A program made the position numbers and the translations under genes. Below are positions 1 through 7,377 of a stretch of 22,364 nt of DNA, piece after piece. The stretch covers positions 1-22,364 of the forward strand of contig JBBDIE010000116.1 in NCBI GenBank assembly GCA_040880545.1, written 5' to 3'. The DNA is from M55B112 sp040880545. Lineage in GTDB: Bacteria; Bacteroidota; Bacteroidia; Bacteroidales; GCA-2748055. A model generated the notes under the pieces. The model had not been told where the DNA came from. It did not search any database and worked only from the letters and a program-made list of their open reading frames with translations. How positions within the stretch are numbered: the stretch's first letter is position 1; each line of letters starts with the position of its first letter.

Positions 1-143
1 TCATCCTTGTCCCTGAAGTTCTCGTAGATGGTTCTTTTTGAGATCCCCATCTCCTCAGCCAGGGTGTCCATGGTAACACTCCTTATGCCATACCTGGCAA
101 AGAGTGTTCCAGCTTCCGTAATAATCCGTTCCTTTATTTCCAT
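1..143 (-). CDS. TetR/AcrR-family transcriptional regulator, N-terminal part (cut by window edge)
   Basis: Only the first 47 codons lie in the window; the gene runs leftward off the edge. It starts at the ATG complementary to 141-143. The translation begins MEIKERIITEAGTLFARYG and continues with a helix-turn-helix containing TMDTLAEEMGISKRTIY and then ENFRDKDE. This is the classic TetR N-terminal DNA-binding pattern: a first helix ending in F-x-x-x-G, then the recognition helix with the S-x-x-T-x-Y core. TetR proteins are dimeric repressors released by a small ligand, but the ligand domain is outside the window so the inducer cannot be guessed. The gene is transcribed divergently from the exported hydrolase-FmdE gene starting at 414, and the 270-bp gap holds two inverted repeats that could be its operators. 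It may instead control genes further left. Confidence 0.87.
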   Translation of the reverse strand, partial: MEIKERIITEAGTLFARYGIRSVTMDTLAEEMGISKRTIYENFRDKD

Positions 144-166
144 GCTGTTTCTGATTCGGCTGCAAT

Positions 167-182
167 AATAAGAAAACTTATT
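167..182. promoter_or_regulatory. Candidate TetR-type operator: perfect inverted repeat
   Basis: AATAAG and CTTATT form a perfect 6-bp inverted repeat around an AAAA spacer, 16 bp in all, starting 24 bp upstream of the TetR start codon. The size and place fit an autoregulatory TetR operator. The stretch is AT-rich, so chance pairing is possible, and no binding is shown. Confidence 0.35.
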
Positions 183-250
183 TAGTTTTTATAGTTTTTC
201 ATGTTAATTATGGTTTAAAAATCGGTGAATGATGGAATAAGGGGGGTGAA

Positions 251-280
251 CAGGATTTAATTTTATATTTTTAAAATCTG
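251..280. promoter_or_regulatory. Candidate operator: imperfect inverted repeat
   Basis: CAGGATTTAA at 251-260 pairs with TTAAAATCTG at 271-280 at 8 of 10 positions, around a 10-bp AT-only spacer. It sits in the middle of the divergent region between the TetR gene and the hydrolase-FmdE gene. It could be an operator or simply an AT-rich promoter zone. No clear TAnnTTTG promoter box was found in this gap. Confidence 0.25.
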
Positions 281-363
281 ATTGTACGACTTCGAGGCAG
301 AATTCACGAGGCATGAACAAAAAAATGTATATCACGCAGCAGTGTTGAGAGTTACTTAGTCAC

Positions 364-411
364 AGAGAATAGACAGAGAATAGACAGAAGTTAAACAGAG
401 GTTAAACAGGG
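364..411 (+). repeat. 11-bp imperfect tandem repeat abutting a start codon
   Basis: Four complete 11-bp units lie end to end: AGAGAATAGAC at 364-374 and 375-385 (identical), AGAAGTTAAAC at 386-396, and AGAGGTTAAAC at 397-407. A partial fifth unit (AGGG) runs towards the ATG at 414. The last unit and the partial one give the purine-rich AGAGG and AGGG strings, which could act as ribosome-binding sites. The array also resembles CACAGAG-type intergenic repeats I recall from various bacterial genomes; a second short CACAGAG string lies near 22300. Confidence 0.8.
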
Positions 412-413
412 TT

Positions 414-1925
414 ATGAAGTATATTCAAAAATTATTCATTTTTCTTTTGTTCCTGGTGCCGGGTAATACTTTACTCGCTCATTCAGGCAAACCTGCCCAT
501 CATGTGATTATAGATACTGATGGTGCGCTGGATGATATGCGTGCCATCTCCATGCTGCTATCGGGAAATGAGATCAGGGTATTGGCCATCACCTGTTCGC
601 AGGGAACCCTGGCACCTGACCTCGTCCATGCGAAGGTGCGATCGCTCTTGTCGGCTTATCACCATGAGGGGATCCATGTTGCGGTGGGTGACAAAGTGAA
701 CAATGAGCTACCCTATTGGTCCGGATTTGCTGGAGATGTGTTATGGGGTTACAAAAGCGGCGATGCACCGGAGGAAGGCCGGGAACGAAAGCGTGCCGGT
801 GAAACCTGGACGAAAGCTGAACGCATCATGAGGGATGCAGATGCATTGAATGCCTCCGCGTTGTTGGAAAAAACTGCTGAGGGTTATCCGAACGAAATAA
901 CCCTGGTTGCTTTGGGTTCCCTGAAAACCTATGTTGATTGGCTGCGCTCGAACCCTGCCATGGTAGAAAAGATAAAGCGGGTGATATGGTACAACAGTCA
1001 TGACATCGAAGAGGGGTTTAACTATCAGCTTTCCCCCGGGAGTTACGATTTTATGATTCAGTCGGGAATCAACATGGAAATTATAACGAACCACCGCCGA
1101 GATGTCACCTGCAATCGGGTATACCTGGATCACATAAGCAGGTCAGGTTCTGTATATGCACAACAGATCAATAATGTTTTTTCTGACGAAGCTGTTATTG
1201 AACGTACCCAGGAGAATCCTCTCTGGGATGACATGGCAGCCCTTTATCTGGCTGTGCCGGTCCTTTTTAAGAGTGAGAGCAGGGGTGCTGTGAATTATGT
1301 TTCACTCAACGCACAGATACCTGCTGAATTTGTCTATGAAACGATCACAACACTGCTGAATTCATCCCTGGCAACCAACAACCGGGTTTTCGAATCTTTT
1401 CCGGTCGACCAATCACTCTATAAAAGGGAGTATGCTGAGGTACTAGACTCCACGATTATGCGGTACGGACCTGAAGAGTGGAAAGCGATCTGTCTCACCA
1501 ACGAAATCCATGGTCATACCGGAATCTACTCCATCATTGGCGCAAAAATGGGGATCCGCGCCATGGAGTACTTTCATGTCGGCATCAATAACCTGCAGGC
1601 AACCAGCTTTGCAGGGAGCGTTCCCCCTCTAAGCTGTCTTACCGACGGTGTGCAGATCAGTACAGGTGCCACTCCTGGTCAGGGGTTACTGACCATCGCC
1701 GGTGACGTGGAAGAATTACCTACCGTACAGTTCGAGTTTAATGGCCGGACCATCCGGATGGTTCTCGACGGGTCGATCGCTACACAGATGAAAGAGGAGA
1801 TCAGGTATGGTGTGGAGAACTTCGGTCTTGAAAGTGATACCTATTGGCTCTATATTGAAAAGCTGGCCACTGAGTACTGGACAGGCTTCAACAGGCATGA
1901 AATATTCAGCATCACGGAGCTGTAA
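414..1925 (+). CDS. Exported nucleoside-hydrolase-like protein fused to a C-terminal FmdE-like domain
   Basis: The 503-residue protein starts with a signal peptide (MKYIQK, then a hydrophobic run to about residue 22). Residues about 28-340 look like the inosine-uridine nucleoside hydrolase superfamily: VIIDTDGALDD at 31-41 matches the family's calcium-binding DxDxxxDD motif (D34, D36, D40, D41), and NPLWDDMAALYL (D272, D273) resembles the later metal-binding aspartate region. Known members cleave the N-glycosidic bond of nucleosides. Residues about 355-495 resemble the formylmethanofuran dehydrogenase subunit E (FmdE) family: HGH at 366-368, then SCLTDGVQISTGATPGQG with C408 and D411. The usual Cys-Pro after the HxH is replaced by Thr-Gly-Ile, so the metal site may differ. 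Export implies action in the periplasm or outside. The product of the fusion is unknown; the N-terminal call is firmer than any substrate. The ATG follows an 11-bp tandem repeat, and the divergent TetR gene may regulate it. Confidence 0.8.
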   Translation: MKYIQKLFIFLLFLVPGNTLLAHSGKPAHHVIIDTDGALDDMRAISMLLSGNEIRVLAITCSQGTLAPDLVHAKVRSLLSAYHHEGIHVAVGDKVNNELPYWSGFAGDVLWGYKSGDAPEEGRERKRAGETWTKAERIMRDADALNASALLEKTAEGYPNEITLVALGSLKTYVDWLRSNPAMVEKIKRVIWYNSHDIEEGFNYQLSPGSYDFMIQSGINMEIITNHRRDVTCNRVYLDHISRSGSVYAQQINNVFSDEAVIERTQENPLWDDMAALYLAVPVLFKSESRGAVNYVSLNAQIPAEFVYETITTLLNSSLATNNRVFESFPVDQSLYKREYAEVLDSTIMRYGPEEWKAICLTNEIHGHTGIYSIIGAKMGIRAMEYFHVGINNLQATSFAGSVPPLSCLTDGVQISTGATPGQGLLTIAGDVEELPTVQFEFNGRTIRMVLDGSIATQMKEEIRYGVENFGLESDTYWLYIEKLATEYWTGFNRHEIFSITEL

Positions 1926-1934
1926 AATTTTTCC

Positions 1935-1942
1935 TATTTTTG
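1935..1942 (+). promoter_or_regulatory. Candidate Bacteroidota -7 promoter box upstream of valS
   Basis: TATTTTTG matches the Bacteroidota -7 consensus TAnnTTTG exactly and is followed by CA. It lies just after the preceding stop codon and would give valS a leader of roughly 210 nt. No TTG element is present at the expected distance upstream, so only half of the promoter signature is seen. Confidence 0.35.
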
Positions 1943-2103
1943 CACCTTATTAAAATGATAGACGCCCAATATTGAGATAAATACTTCTGGAGTGCGAAGG
2001 TAGAAAGCTCACTTCGTTTGATTCGTGGAGCATTTTATGATTATATGATGAGATACAAGAAATCACCAGCAGTGGTGAAAGAGATGATGGGTTCTGAACG
2101 GAA

Positions 2104-2122
2104 AGTTACATGCATTGTAACT
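2104..2122. promoter_or_regulatory. 19-bp perfect interrupted palindrome in the valS leader
   Basis: AGTTACA at 2104-2110 and TGTAACT at 2116-2122 are perfect 7-bp inverted arms around TGCAT. The core also contains the palindrome ATGCAT. It ends 37 bp before the valS ATG. It could be an operator for a dimeric regulator or a short RNA hairpin. It is not followed by a T-run, so it is not an intrinsic terminator. Confidence 0.45.
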
Positions 2123-2159
2123 GACAAAATTTAAATATAATTATTAATAAGAGTTGCAA

Positions 2160-4802
2160 ATGATTATCCCTTCAAAATATGACCCGGCCAGTGTAGAGGA
2201 GAAATGGTACACCTACTGGATGGAGAACCGGTTTTTTGAGAGCACTCCCGATGATCGTGAACCCTATTGTATTGTAATTCCTCCGCCCAATGTTACCGGT
2301 GTATTGCACATGGGTCACATGCTAAACAATACCCTTCAGGATGTTTTGGTAAGAAGGGCGCGCATGCAGGGGAAGAATGCACTATGGGTACCGGGTACTG
2401 ACCATGCTTCCATAGCCACGGAAGCAAGGGTTGTGAATATGCTGAAAGAGAAAGGGATCCATAAATCGGATCTCTCCAGGGAGGAATTTCTTGCATATGC
2501 ATGGGAGTGGAAGGAGAAGCACGGGGGAATTATCCTGGAGCAGCTGAAAAAACTTGGGGCAAGCTGCGACTGGACCCGTACCAAATTTACCATGGATGAG
2601 GATCTTTCAGAAAGTGTTTTACAGGTGTTTGTGGATCTGCACAAGAAGGGCCATATCTACAGGGGCATCCGTATGGTAAACTGGGATCCGCAGGCACAGA
2701 CAGCAGTTTCAGACGAGGAGGTGAACTATAAAGAGGTGCAATCGAAGCTCTATTACCTGAAATACAAGGTAGAAGGGGAGGATGCTTACATTACCATCGC
2801 AACTACCCGTCCGGAGACCATCCTCGGTGACACGGCAGTTTGCGTACATCCGGAAGATAAACGGTACAGTTCTTTTCACGGTAAAAAAGTAATAGTACCG
2901 CTTGTGAACCGGCCGGTACCTGTTATTAGCGATGAATACGTTGACCGTGAATTCGGAACGGGAGCATTGAAGATTACCCCGGCACATGATATCAACGACT
3001 ACGAGCTCGGGCTGAAGCACAACCTGCAAAGTATCGACATATTTAATGACGATGGTACACTGAATGAATCGGCCGGGTTATTGATCGGGACCGACAGGTT
3101 TGAAGCGAGGAAACAGATCATTCCCTTGCTGCACGGTTCGGGCAACCTTGTAAAAGAGGAAGCGTACATGAACAAGGTGGGGTATTCTGAAAGGACCGAT
3201 GCAGTGATTGAGCCCAGGCTATCGTTGCAGTGGTTTCTGAAAATGGAAGAGCTTGCGAAACCTGCACTGGAGCATGTGTTGAATGATGATGTGAAGTTGC
3301 AGCCATCGAAATTCAAGAATGTGTACCGGCACTGGATGGAAAATGTGAAGGACTGGTGTATCTCCCGCCAATTGTGGTGGGGACAGCGCATACCAGCCTG
3401 GTTCTACGGCGATCACCCGGGCCCCAATGATTATGTTGTTGCCCTTACAGCAGAGGAGGCTCTGACAGCGGCAAAACAGGCAACGGGTAATCCGGGGCTT
3501 ACAGTGGCCGATCTGCATCAGGACGAAGATGTATTGGATACCTGGTTCTCATCATGGTTGTGGCCCATTTCAGTTTTCGATGGTATCCGCAACCAGGAGA
3601 ACGAGGATATAAAATATTATTATCCCACTAACGACCTTGTTACCGCTCCGGAGATTTTGTTCTTCTGGGTGGCCAGAATGATCATCGCGGGCTATGAATA
3701 CCAGGGAGAGAAGCCTTTCAGAAACGTATACCTCACTGGGATCGTGCGAGACAGTAAGCGCAGGAAGATGTCAAAATCGTTGGGAAATTCACCGGATCCC
3801 ATTGAACTGATGAAAAAATACAGTGCCGATGGTGTAAGGGTGGGAATGTTGCTCTGTTCACCAGCGGGAAATGACCTGTTATTCGACGAGAGTTTAACGG
3901 AACAGGGCAGGAATTTCAGTAATAAGATATGGAACGCCTTTCGCCTGGTAAATTCATGGGAGGTGAACGACGATCTGGCGATGCCGGAATCGTCGGCAAA
4001 TGCTATTGCATGGTTCAGTTCCATGCTGAACAAGGCACAGGCAGCGATTGATGATCAGTTTTCAAAGTACAGGATTTCAGATGCGTTGATGATCACATAC
4101 AAGCTCTTTTGGGATGAGTTTTCTTCCTGGTACCTGGAGACAATAAAACCGGCCTACCAGCAGCCTGTCGACAAAGGGACCTACGCGGCTACGCTGGAAT
4201 TTTTTGATAAACTGATGAGGATCCTGCACCCTTTTATGCCATTTATTACCGAGGAATTGTGGCAACTGATTGAGAAGCGGGAACCGGGAGAGAGTATCAT
4301 GGTCAGTGAGTTTCCTGTGAAGGGGAAGGCAGATAAAAAATTATTGGATGATTTTGAGATTATGAAAGAGGTGGTCACCCAGATAAGAAATATCAGAAAG
4401 GAGAAGAACCTGGGAAAGAATGATGAACTTGACATGCTTGTACGGGATGTTTCGGGAGGACAATATCCATCCAGCCTGGAGCCGGTGATCAGGAAGATGG
4501 GGATCATTTCAACTGTTTCGGAAACCCAAGAGAAGGTGGAAGGTGCCGTTTCCTTCATTGTCAGGAATGTTGAGTATTATCTTCCGCTGGGAGGACTGAT
4601 AGATTCTGAGGAAGAGATATTGAAGCTTCATCGTGAGCTGGAATATACCCAGGGGTTTCTGAATAGTGTATTGAAGAAACTCAGCAATGAAAGGTTTGTA
4701 AACAATGCGCCGGAGCCGGTGGTGGAGTCGGAACGAAAAAAGCAGGAAGACGCAGAAGCGAAGATCAGGACCTTGCAGGAGCAGATCGCTTCGATGAAGT
4801 GA
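2160..4802 (+). CDS. valS: Valine--tRNA ligase
   Basis: Class I aminoacyl-tRNA synthetase charging tRNA-Val with valine in the cytoplasm. The 880-residue length fits the family. The N-terminus has the expected SKYDPASVEEKWYTYW pattern, PPPNVTG is followed by the HIGH-type motif HMGH (H50-H53), and the second signature RKMSKSLGN is near residues 535-543 (K536 starts KMSKS). Between them lies the editing domain, with TTRPETILGDTAV from about residue 215, which clears mischarged threonine. The C-terminal 70 or so residues are charged and heptad-like, matching the ValS coiled-coil arm. An in-frame TTG lies 6 nt upstream at 2154, but the ATG at 2160 gives the normal N-terminus (MIIPSKYDP). The leader holds a palindrome. 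The gene ends 33 bp from the convergent pdxH with no clear terminator hairpin. Confidence 0.98.
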   Translation: MIIPSKYDPASVEEKWYTYWMENRFFESTPDDREPYCIVIPPPNVTGVLHMGHMLNNTLQDVLVRRARMQGKNALWVPGTDHASIATEARVVNMLKEKGIHKSDLSREEFLAYAWEWKEKHGGIILEQLKKLGASCDWTRTKFTMDEDLSESVLQVFVDLHKKGHIYRGIRMVNWDPQAQTAVSDEEVNYKEVQSKLYYLKYKVEGEDAYITIATTRPETILGDTAVCVHPEDKRYSSFHGKKVIVPLVNRPVPVISDEYVDREFGTGALKITPAHDINDYELGLKHNLQSIDIFNDDGTLNESAGLLIGTDRFEARKQIIPLLHGSGNLVKEEAYMNKVGYSERTDAVIEPRLSLQWFLKMEELAKPALEHVLNDDVKLQPSKFKNVYRHWMENVKDWCISRQLWWGQRIPAWFYGDHPGPNDYVVALTAEEALTAAKQATGNPGLTVADLHQDEDVLDTWFSSWLWPISVFDGIRNQENEDIKYYYPTNDLVTAPEILFFWVARMIIAGYEYQGEKPFRNVYLTGIVRDSKRRKMSKSLGNSPDPIELMKKYSADGVRVGMLLCSPAGNDLLFDESLTEQGRNFSNKIWNAFRLVNSWEVNDDLAMPESSANAIAWFSSMLNKAQAAIDDQFSKYRISDALMITYKLFWDEFSSWYLETIKPAYQQPVDKGTYAATLEFFDKLMRILHPFMPFITEELWQLIEKREPGESIMVSEFPVKGKADKKLLDDFEIMKEVVTQIRNIRKEKNLGKNDELDMLVRDVSGGQYPSSLEPVIRKMGIISTVSETQEKVEGAVSFIVRNVEYYLPLGGLIDSEEEILKLHRELEYTQGFLNSVLKKLSNERFVNNAPEPVVESERKKQEDAEAKIRTLQEQIASMK

Positions 4803-4835
4803 CTTTGTTGTCGCGGGTACTGAAAAAGTAAGAAA

Positions 4836-5480
4836 TCAAGGACTCAGGCGTTGTCTTGACCATCCTCCGGAGCTCTCCACCTGGTATTCGATCCTGTCGT
4901 GAAGTCGATTTTCCCTGCCCTGCCAGAATTCAATTCTGACGGGGGTAAGGCGGTAACCTCCCCAGTGTTTTGGTCGTGGAATCATATCGTGGTCCTTGTA
5001 CGCTTTTTTAACTGCATCGAATTGTGTTTCAAGCGATTTTCTGTCCAAAACCGGTTCGCTCTGTTCAGAGGCCCATGCTCCCAGTTGGTTGTTTCTTGGC
5101 CTGGCTGCATGATACAGGTCGGAGTTTTTAGCTGATATTTTTTGAACGGTGCCCTCGATCAGTACCTGTCTTTCAAGTTCGGGCCAGAAAAAACTCAAAC
5201 TTGCACGATCATTTGTTTCCAAATCCATTGCTTTCCGGCTCTTGTAATTTGTGTAAAACTGGAAACCCGTGTTATCAAAGCCCTTCAGCAGAATGATCCT
5301 GGAGGAGACACGACCTTCAGAATTGGCTGTAGACAGTGTCATCGCTGTAGGTTCAGGCAGATTTATATCAAATGCATCCATGAGCCACTGTTCAAAAAGC
5401 TCCACTGGAATAGCCGGAAGATCGGGTTCCTCCAGTTTTGATTTGCCATATTCATTCCTATAGTAACGCGGTTCATTCAT
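4836..5480 (-). CDS. pdxH: Pyridoxine/pyridoxamine 5'-phosphate oxidase
   Basis: An FMN-dependent cytoplasmic enzyme that oxidises pyridoxine or pyridoxamine 5'-phosphate to pyridoxal 5'-phosphate (vitamin B6 coenzyme). The 214-residue length is typical. Family blocks are intact: RVSSRIILLKGFD at 57-69 and FYTNYKSRKA at 75-84 (FMN-binding region), ARPRNNQLGAWASEQSEP at 126-143, and the C-terminal signature with HWGGYRLTP at 172-180, EFWQGRENRLHDR at 184-196 and the ending RLSP. The start is the ATG complementary to 5478-5480 (MNEPRYY). It lies 51 bp downstream of nadC on the same strand and is probably the last gene of a DUF4783-nadC-pdxH unit. It converges on valS. Confidence 0.96.
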   Translation of the reverse strand: MNEPRYYRNEYGKSKLEEPDLPAIPVELFEQWLMDAFDINLPEPTAMTLSTANSEGRVSSRIILLKGFDNTGFQFYTNYKSRKAMDLETNDRASLSFFWPELERQVLIEGTVQKISAKNSDLYHAARPRNNQLGAWASEQSEPVLDRKSLETQFDAVKKAYKDHDMIPRPKHWGGYRLTPVRIEFWQGRENRLHDRIEYQVESSGGWSRQRLSP

Positions 5481-5531
5481 ACCTGATCCGTTTTGTGAAT
5501 AACATCAATTTGGAATGAATGTTCGATTGGG

Positions 5532-6377
5532 TCAGAATTCAGCTTTCAGCGAGAGATCCAGACTTTTTACCTGATGGGTAAGTGCCCCCACCGAGATGAA
5601 ATCTACACCACATTCTGCGTAATACCGCAGGTTCTGGAAGGTGATGCCGCCGGATGATTCCGTCTCTAACCTGCCATCAATGAACTTCACGGCTTCTCTT
5701 GTGAGTTCCAAGGTAAAATTGTCGAGCAATAACCGGTCGGCCTTACCTGTATTGATTACATTGCGGATATCTTCAATGTTCCGGACCTCCACCTCAATTT
5801 TCATTTTAAGTTTATTAACGGAAAGGTAGGTGTATGCACTTTCAACTGCTTGCCCTATTCCCCCGCAAAAGTCTATATGGTTATCTTTTATGAGGATCAT
5901 ATCATAAAGTCCGATCCTGTGATTACCGCCACCTCCGATCCTTACCGCCTCCTTTTCAAAATACCTGAACCCGGGGGTAGTCTTCCTGGTATCCAGTACG
6001 CTGGTCCGGGTACCTTCAAGCTCCCTGACATATTTTGAAGTCTCTGTGGCAATGCCACTCATGCGTTGCATGACATTCAGTACCAGCCTTTCCGATTGCA
6101 GGATGGAACGAACGCTGCCTGCCACCGTAAATACAGTATCTCCCGTATGGATGGTTTCACCATCATGCATACCGGCGATGACCCTGAGTCCCGGATCAAA
6201 TTTTCTGAAGATAAGTTCGGCGATTTTTACACCGGCAATCATGCCGTCCTCTTTTACCAGGAGTCTTGCCGTTCCCGTGGATTCAGCCGGGATGGTGCTT
6301 AAAGTAGTATGGTCACCATCGCCAATATCTTCCCTGAACCAGAGCTCAATAAGCTCTTCAGGTTGAAACATATACAT
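5532..6377 (-). CDS. nadC: Nicotinate-nucleotide pyrophosphorylase (quinolinate phosphoribosyltransferase)
   Basis: It makes nicotinate mononucleotide, CO2 and diphosphate from quinolinate and PRPP, the third step of de novo NAD synthesis, in the cytoplasm. The 281-residue protein has the family motifs in order: EDIGDGDHTT at 16-25, the quinolinate/PRPP-binding DTRKTTPGFR at 129-138, RIGGGGNHRIGLYD at 146-159, LIKDNHI at 162-168, EVEVRN at 195-200, LLLDN at 216-220, and the C-terminal GGI and SVGALTH at 262-268. The start is the ATG complementary to 6375-6377; an in-frame ATG two codons later is equally possible. The DUF4783 gene ends only 4 nt upstream, so the two are surely co-transcribed. 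nadA and nadB are not in the window. Confidence 0.97.
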   Translation of the reverse strand: MYMFQPEELIELWFREDIGDGDHTTLSTIPAESTGTARLLVKEDGMIAGVKIAELIFRKFDPGLRVIAGMHDGETIHTGDTVFTVAGSVRSILQSERLVLNVMQRMSGIATETSKYVRELEGTRTSVLDTRKTTPGFRYFEKEAVRIGGGGNHRIGLYDMILIKDNHIDFCGGIGQAVESAYTYLSVNKLKMKIEVEVRNIEDIRNVINTGKADRLLLDNFTLELTREAVKFIDGRLETESSGGITFQNLRYYAECGVDFISVGALTHQVKSLDLSLKAEF

Positions 6378-6381
6378 AAAT

Positions 6382-6762
6382 TCAGATTTTTTCTATACTG
6401 AGGTAATAAATGATCTTCTCCGTTCTGCCTTCCATGAAATAAAGGTTAATCCTGAATGAACCTTTCCCGGTTTCCAGTGTACCCAATCCATATTTCGAGT
6501 CCTGTTGGGTACCTTCATAATTTATCTTAAAAGATACAGGGGGATATTCTTTAAAAAATTCCTGTATGATCCTGGTGGCTTGATTTTTACTGGCAACCTG
6601 CTCTTTGTTCAGAATCTTCATTTCCAGGTTATTGTGAAAATATGTTGCCAGTTCTTTGGCATCTCCAGATTCAAATGCCTGGATGATCTTGTCAGAAACT
6701 ACTTGTGTGATGCCGGCATATCCTGCCAGCAGAAGGATTGATATTAGAAAAAATTTCTTCAT
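6382..6762 (-). CDS. DUF4783-type small exported protein
   Basis: A 126-residue protein with a signal peptide (MKKFFLISILLLAGYAG, cleavage probably near residue 20), giving a mature domain of about 106 residues. The segment DKIIQAFESGDAKELATYFH looks like the start of an NTF2-like (SnoaL-type) alpha+beta fold, followed by alternating strands to the end. I match it from memory to the Bacteroidota DUF4783 family, which has no assigned function. I see no catalytic motif. It is the first gene of the leftward unit with nadC (4-nt gap) and pdxH, and is divergent from rlmH across 139 bp. Nothing in its sequence ties it to NAD synthesis, so the link is by position only. Confidence 0.8.
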   Translation of the reverse strand: MKKFFLISILLLAGYAGITQVVSDKIIQAFESGDAKELATYFHNNLEMKILNKEQVASKNQATRIIQEFFKEYPPVSFKINYEGTQQDSKYGLGTLETGKGSFRINLYFMEGRTEKIIYYLSIEKI

Positions 6763-6797
6763 TATTTAATTGTTGTTCAAACTTTTTGGTCGGGTTA

Positions 6798-6829
6798 TTG
6801 TACTTAAATTCTTAATTGAACTAAGTTTG
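6798..6829 (+). promoter_or_regulatory. Candidate Bacteroidota promoter for rlmH and the histidine kinase
   Basis: TTG at 6798-6800 and TAAGTTTG at 6822-6829 are 21 nt apart, which fits the phylum's TTG-N17-23-TAnnTTTG consensus. The box is about 72 bp upstream of the rlmH ATG. No equally good match was found on the other strand for the DUF4783 gene. Confidence 0.5.
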
Positions 6830-6901
6830 TAACAAATATGCAATAATCGGACCATTACCGACACATGCAAGTTAAAAAATTTCACTGTATTTCAGGTCAC
6901 C

Positions 6902-7372
6902 ATGAGATTAACATTCATTCAGACAGGCAAAACCAGGGAAAACTATTTGCTGGATGGAATAGATGAATATCTGAAGAGGATCAAACGGTATGCATCATTG
7001 GAGTGTATCACCATTCCTGATATGAAAAAATCAAAGAAGGTTAGTGAGACAGTCGTCAAACAGCAGGAAGGGCAGCAAATAATGCAAAGACTGAAGCCGG
7101 CCGATAACGTTGTTTTGTTGGATGAGTCGGGCTCCATGTATACATCGGTGGAATTTGCAAAGTATATATCAGCATTGCAGGGAAAGACAGGTCACACAGT
7201 ATTTATTACAGGTGGTGCATACGGTTTCTCAGAAGAGGTTTACGCCCGGGCAGATGCCAGATTATCGCTTTCCGCCATGACATTTTCACATCAGATGGTA
7301 AGACTTATCTTTACCGAACAACTTTACAGGGCATTTACAATTATTAATGGAGAACCATACCATCATAGCTGA
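6902..7372 (+). CDS. rlmH: 23S rRNA (pseudouridine1915-N3)-methyltransferase RlmH
   Basis: A SPOUT-class methyltransferase that methylates N3 of pseudouridine 1915 in helix 69 of 23S rRNA, using S-adenosylmethionine, on assembled 70S ribosomes. The length of 156 residues is normal. Visible motifs are LLDESG at 72-77, the SAM-binding knot FITGGAYGF at 101-109, and the C-terminal signature LSLSAMTFSHQMVRL followed by EQLYRA and the ending INGEPYHHS. The start ATG at 6902 gives the expected MRLTFIQTGKT N-terminus. It has its own candidate promoter and is followed after 5 nt by the histidine kinase gene, so the two are probably one transcript. Confidence 0.97.
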   Translation: MRLTFIQTGKTRENYLLDGIDEYLKRIKRYASLECITIPDMKKSKKVSETVVKQQEGQQIMQRLKPADNVVLLDESGSMYTSVEFAKYISALQGKTGHTVFITGGAYGFSEEVYARADARLSLSAMTFSHQMVRLIFTEQLYRAFTIINGEPYHHS

Positions 7373-7377
7373 TCAAT

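Noticed and set aside
1976..2134. Open frame in the valS leader, with ATGs at 2045 and 2048, giving a 30-residue peptide.
   Set aside because: It is short, has no recognised similarity and contains the palindrome at 2104-2122. A frame of this length is expected by chance.
1926..2159. T-box or attenuator-like leader for valS.
   Set aside because: No specifier-loop or T-box consensus, no terminator hairpin with a T-run, and T-boxes are not typical of this phylum.
2154..2159. TTG start for valS six bases upstream.
   Set aside because: The ATG at 2160 gives the standard N-terminus; nothing favours the TTG.
4814..4829. Possible TACT/AGTA hairpin as a terminator between valS and pdxH.
   Set aside because: A 4-bp AT-rich stem without a T-run in either direction is not convincing.
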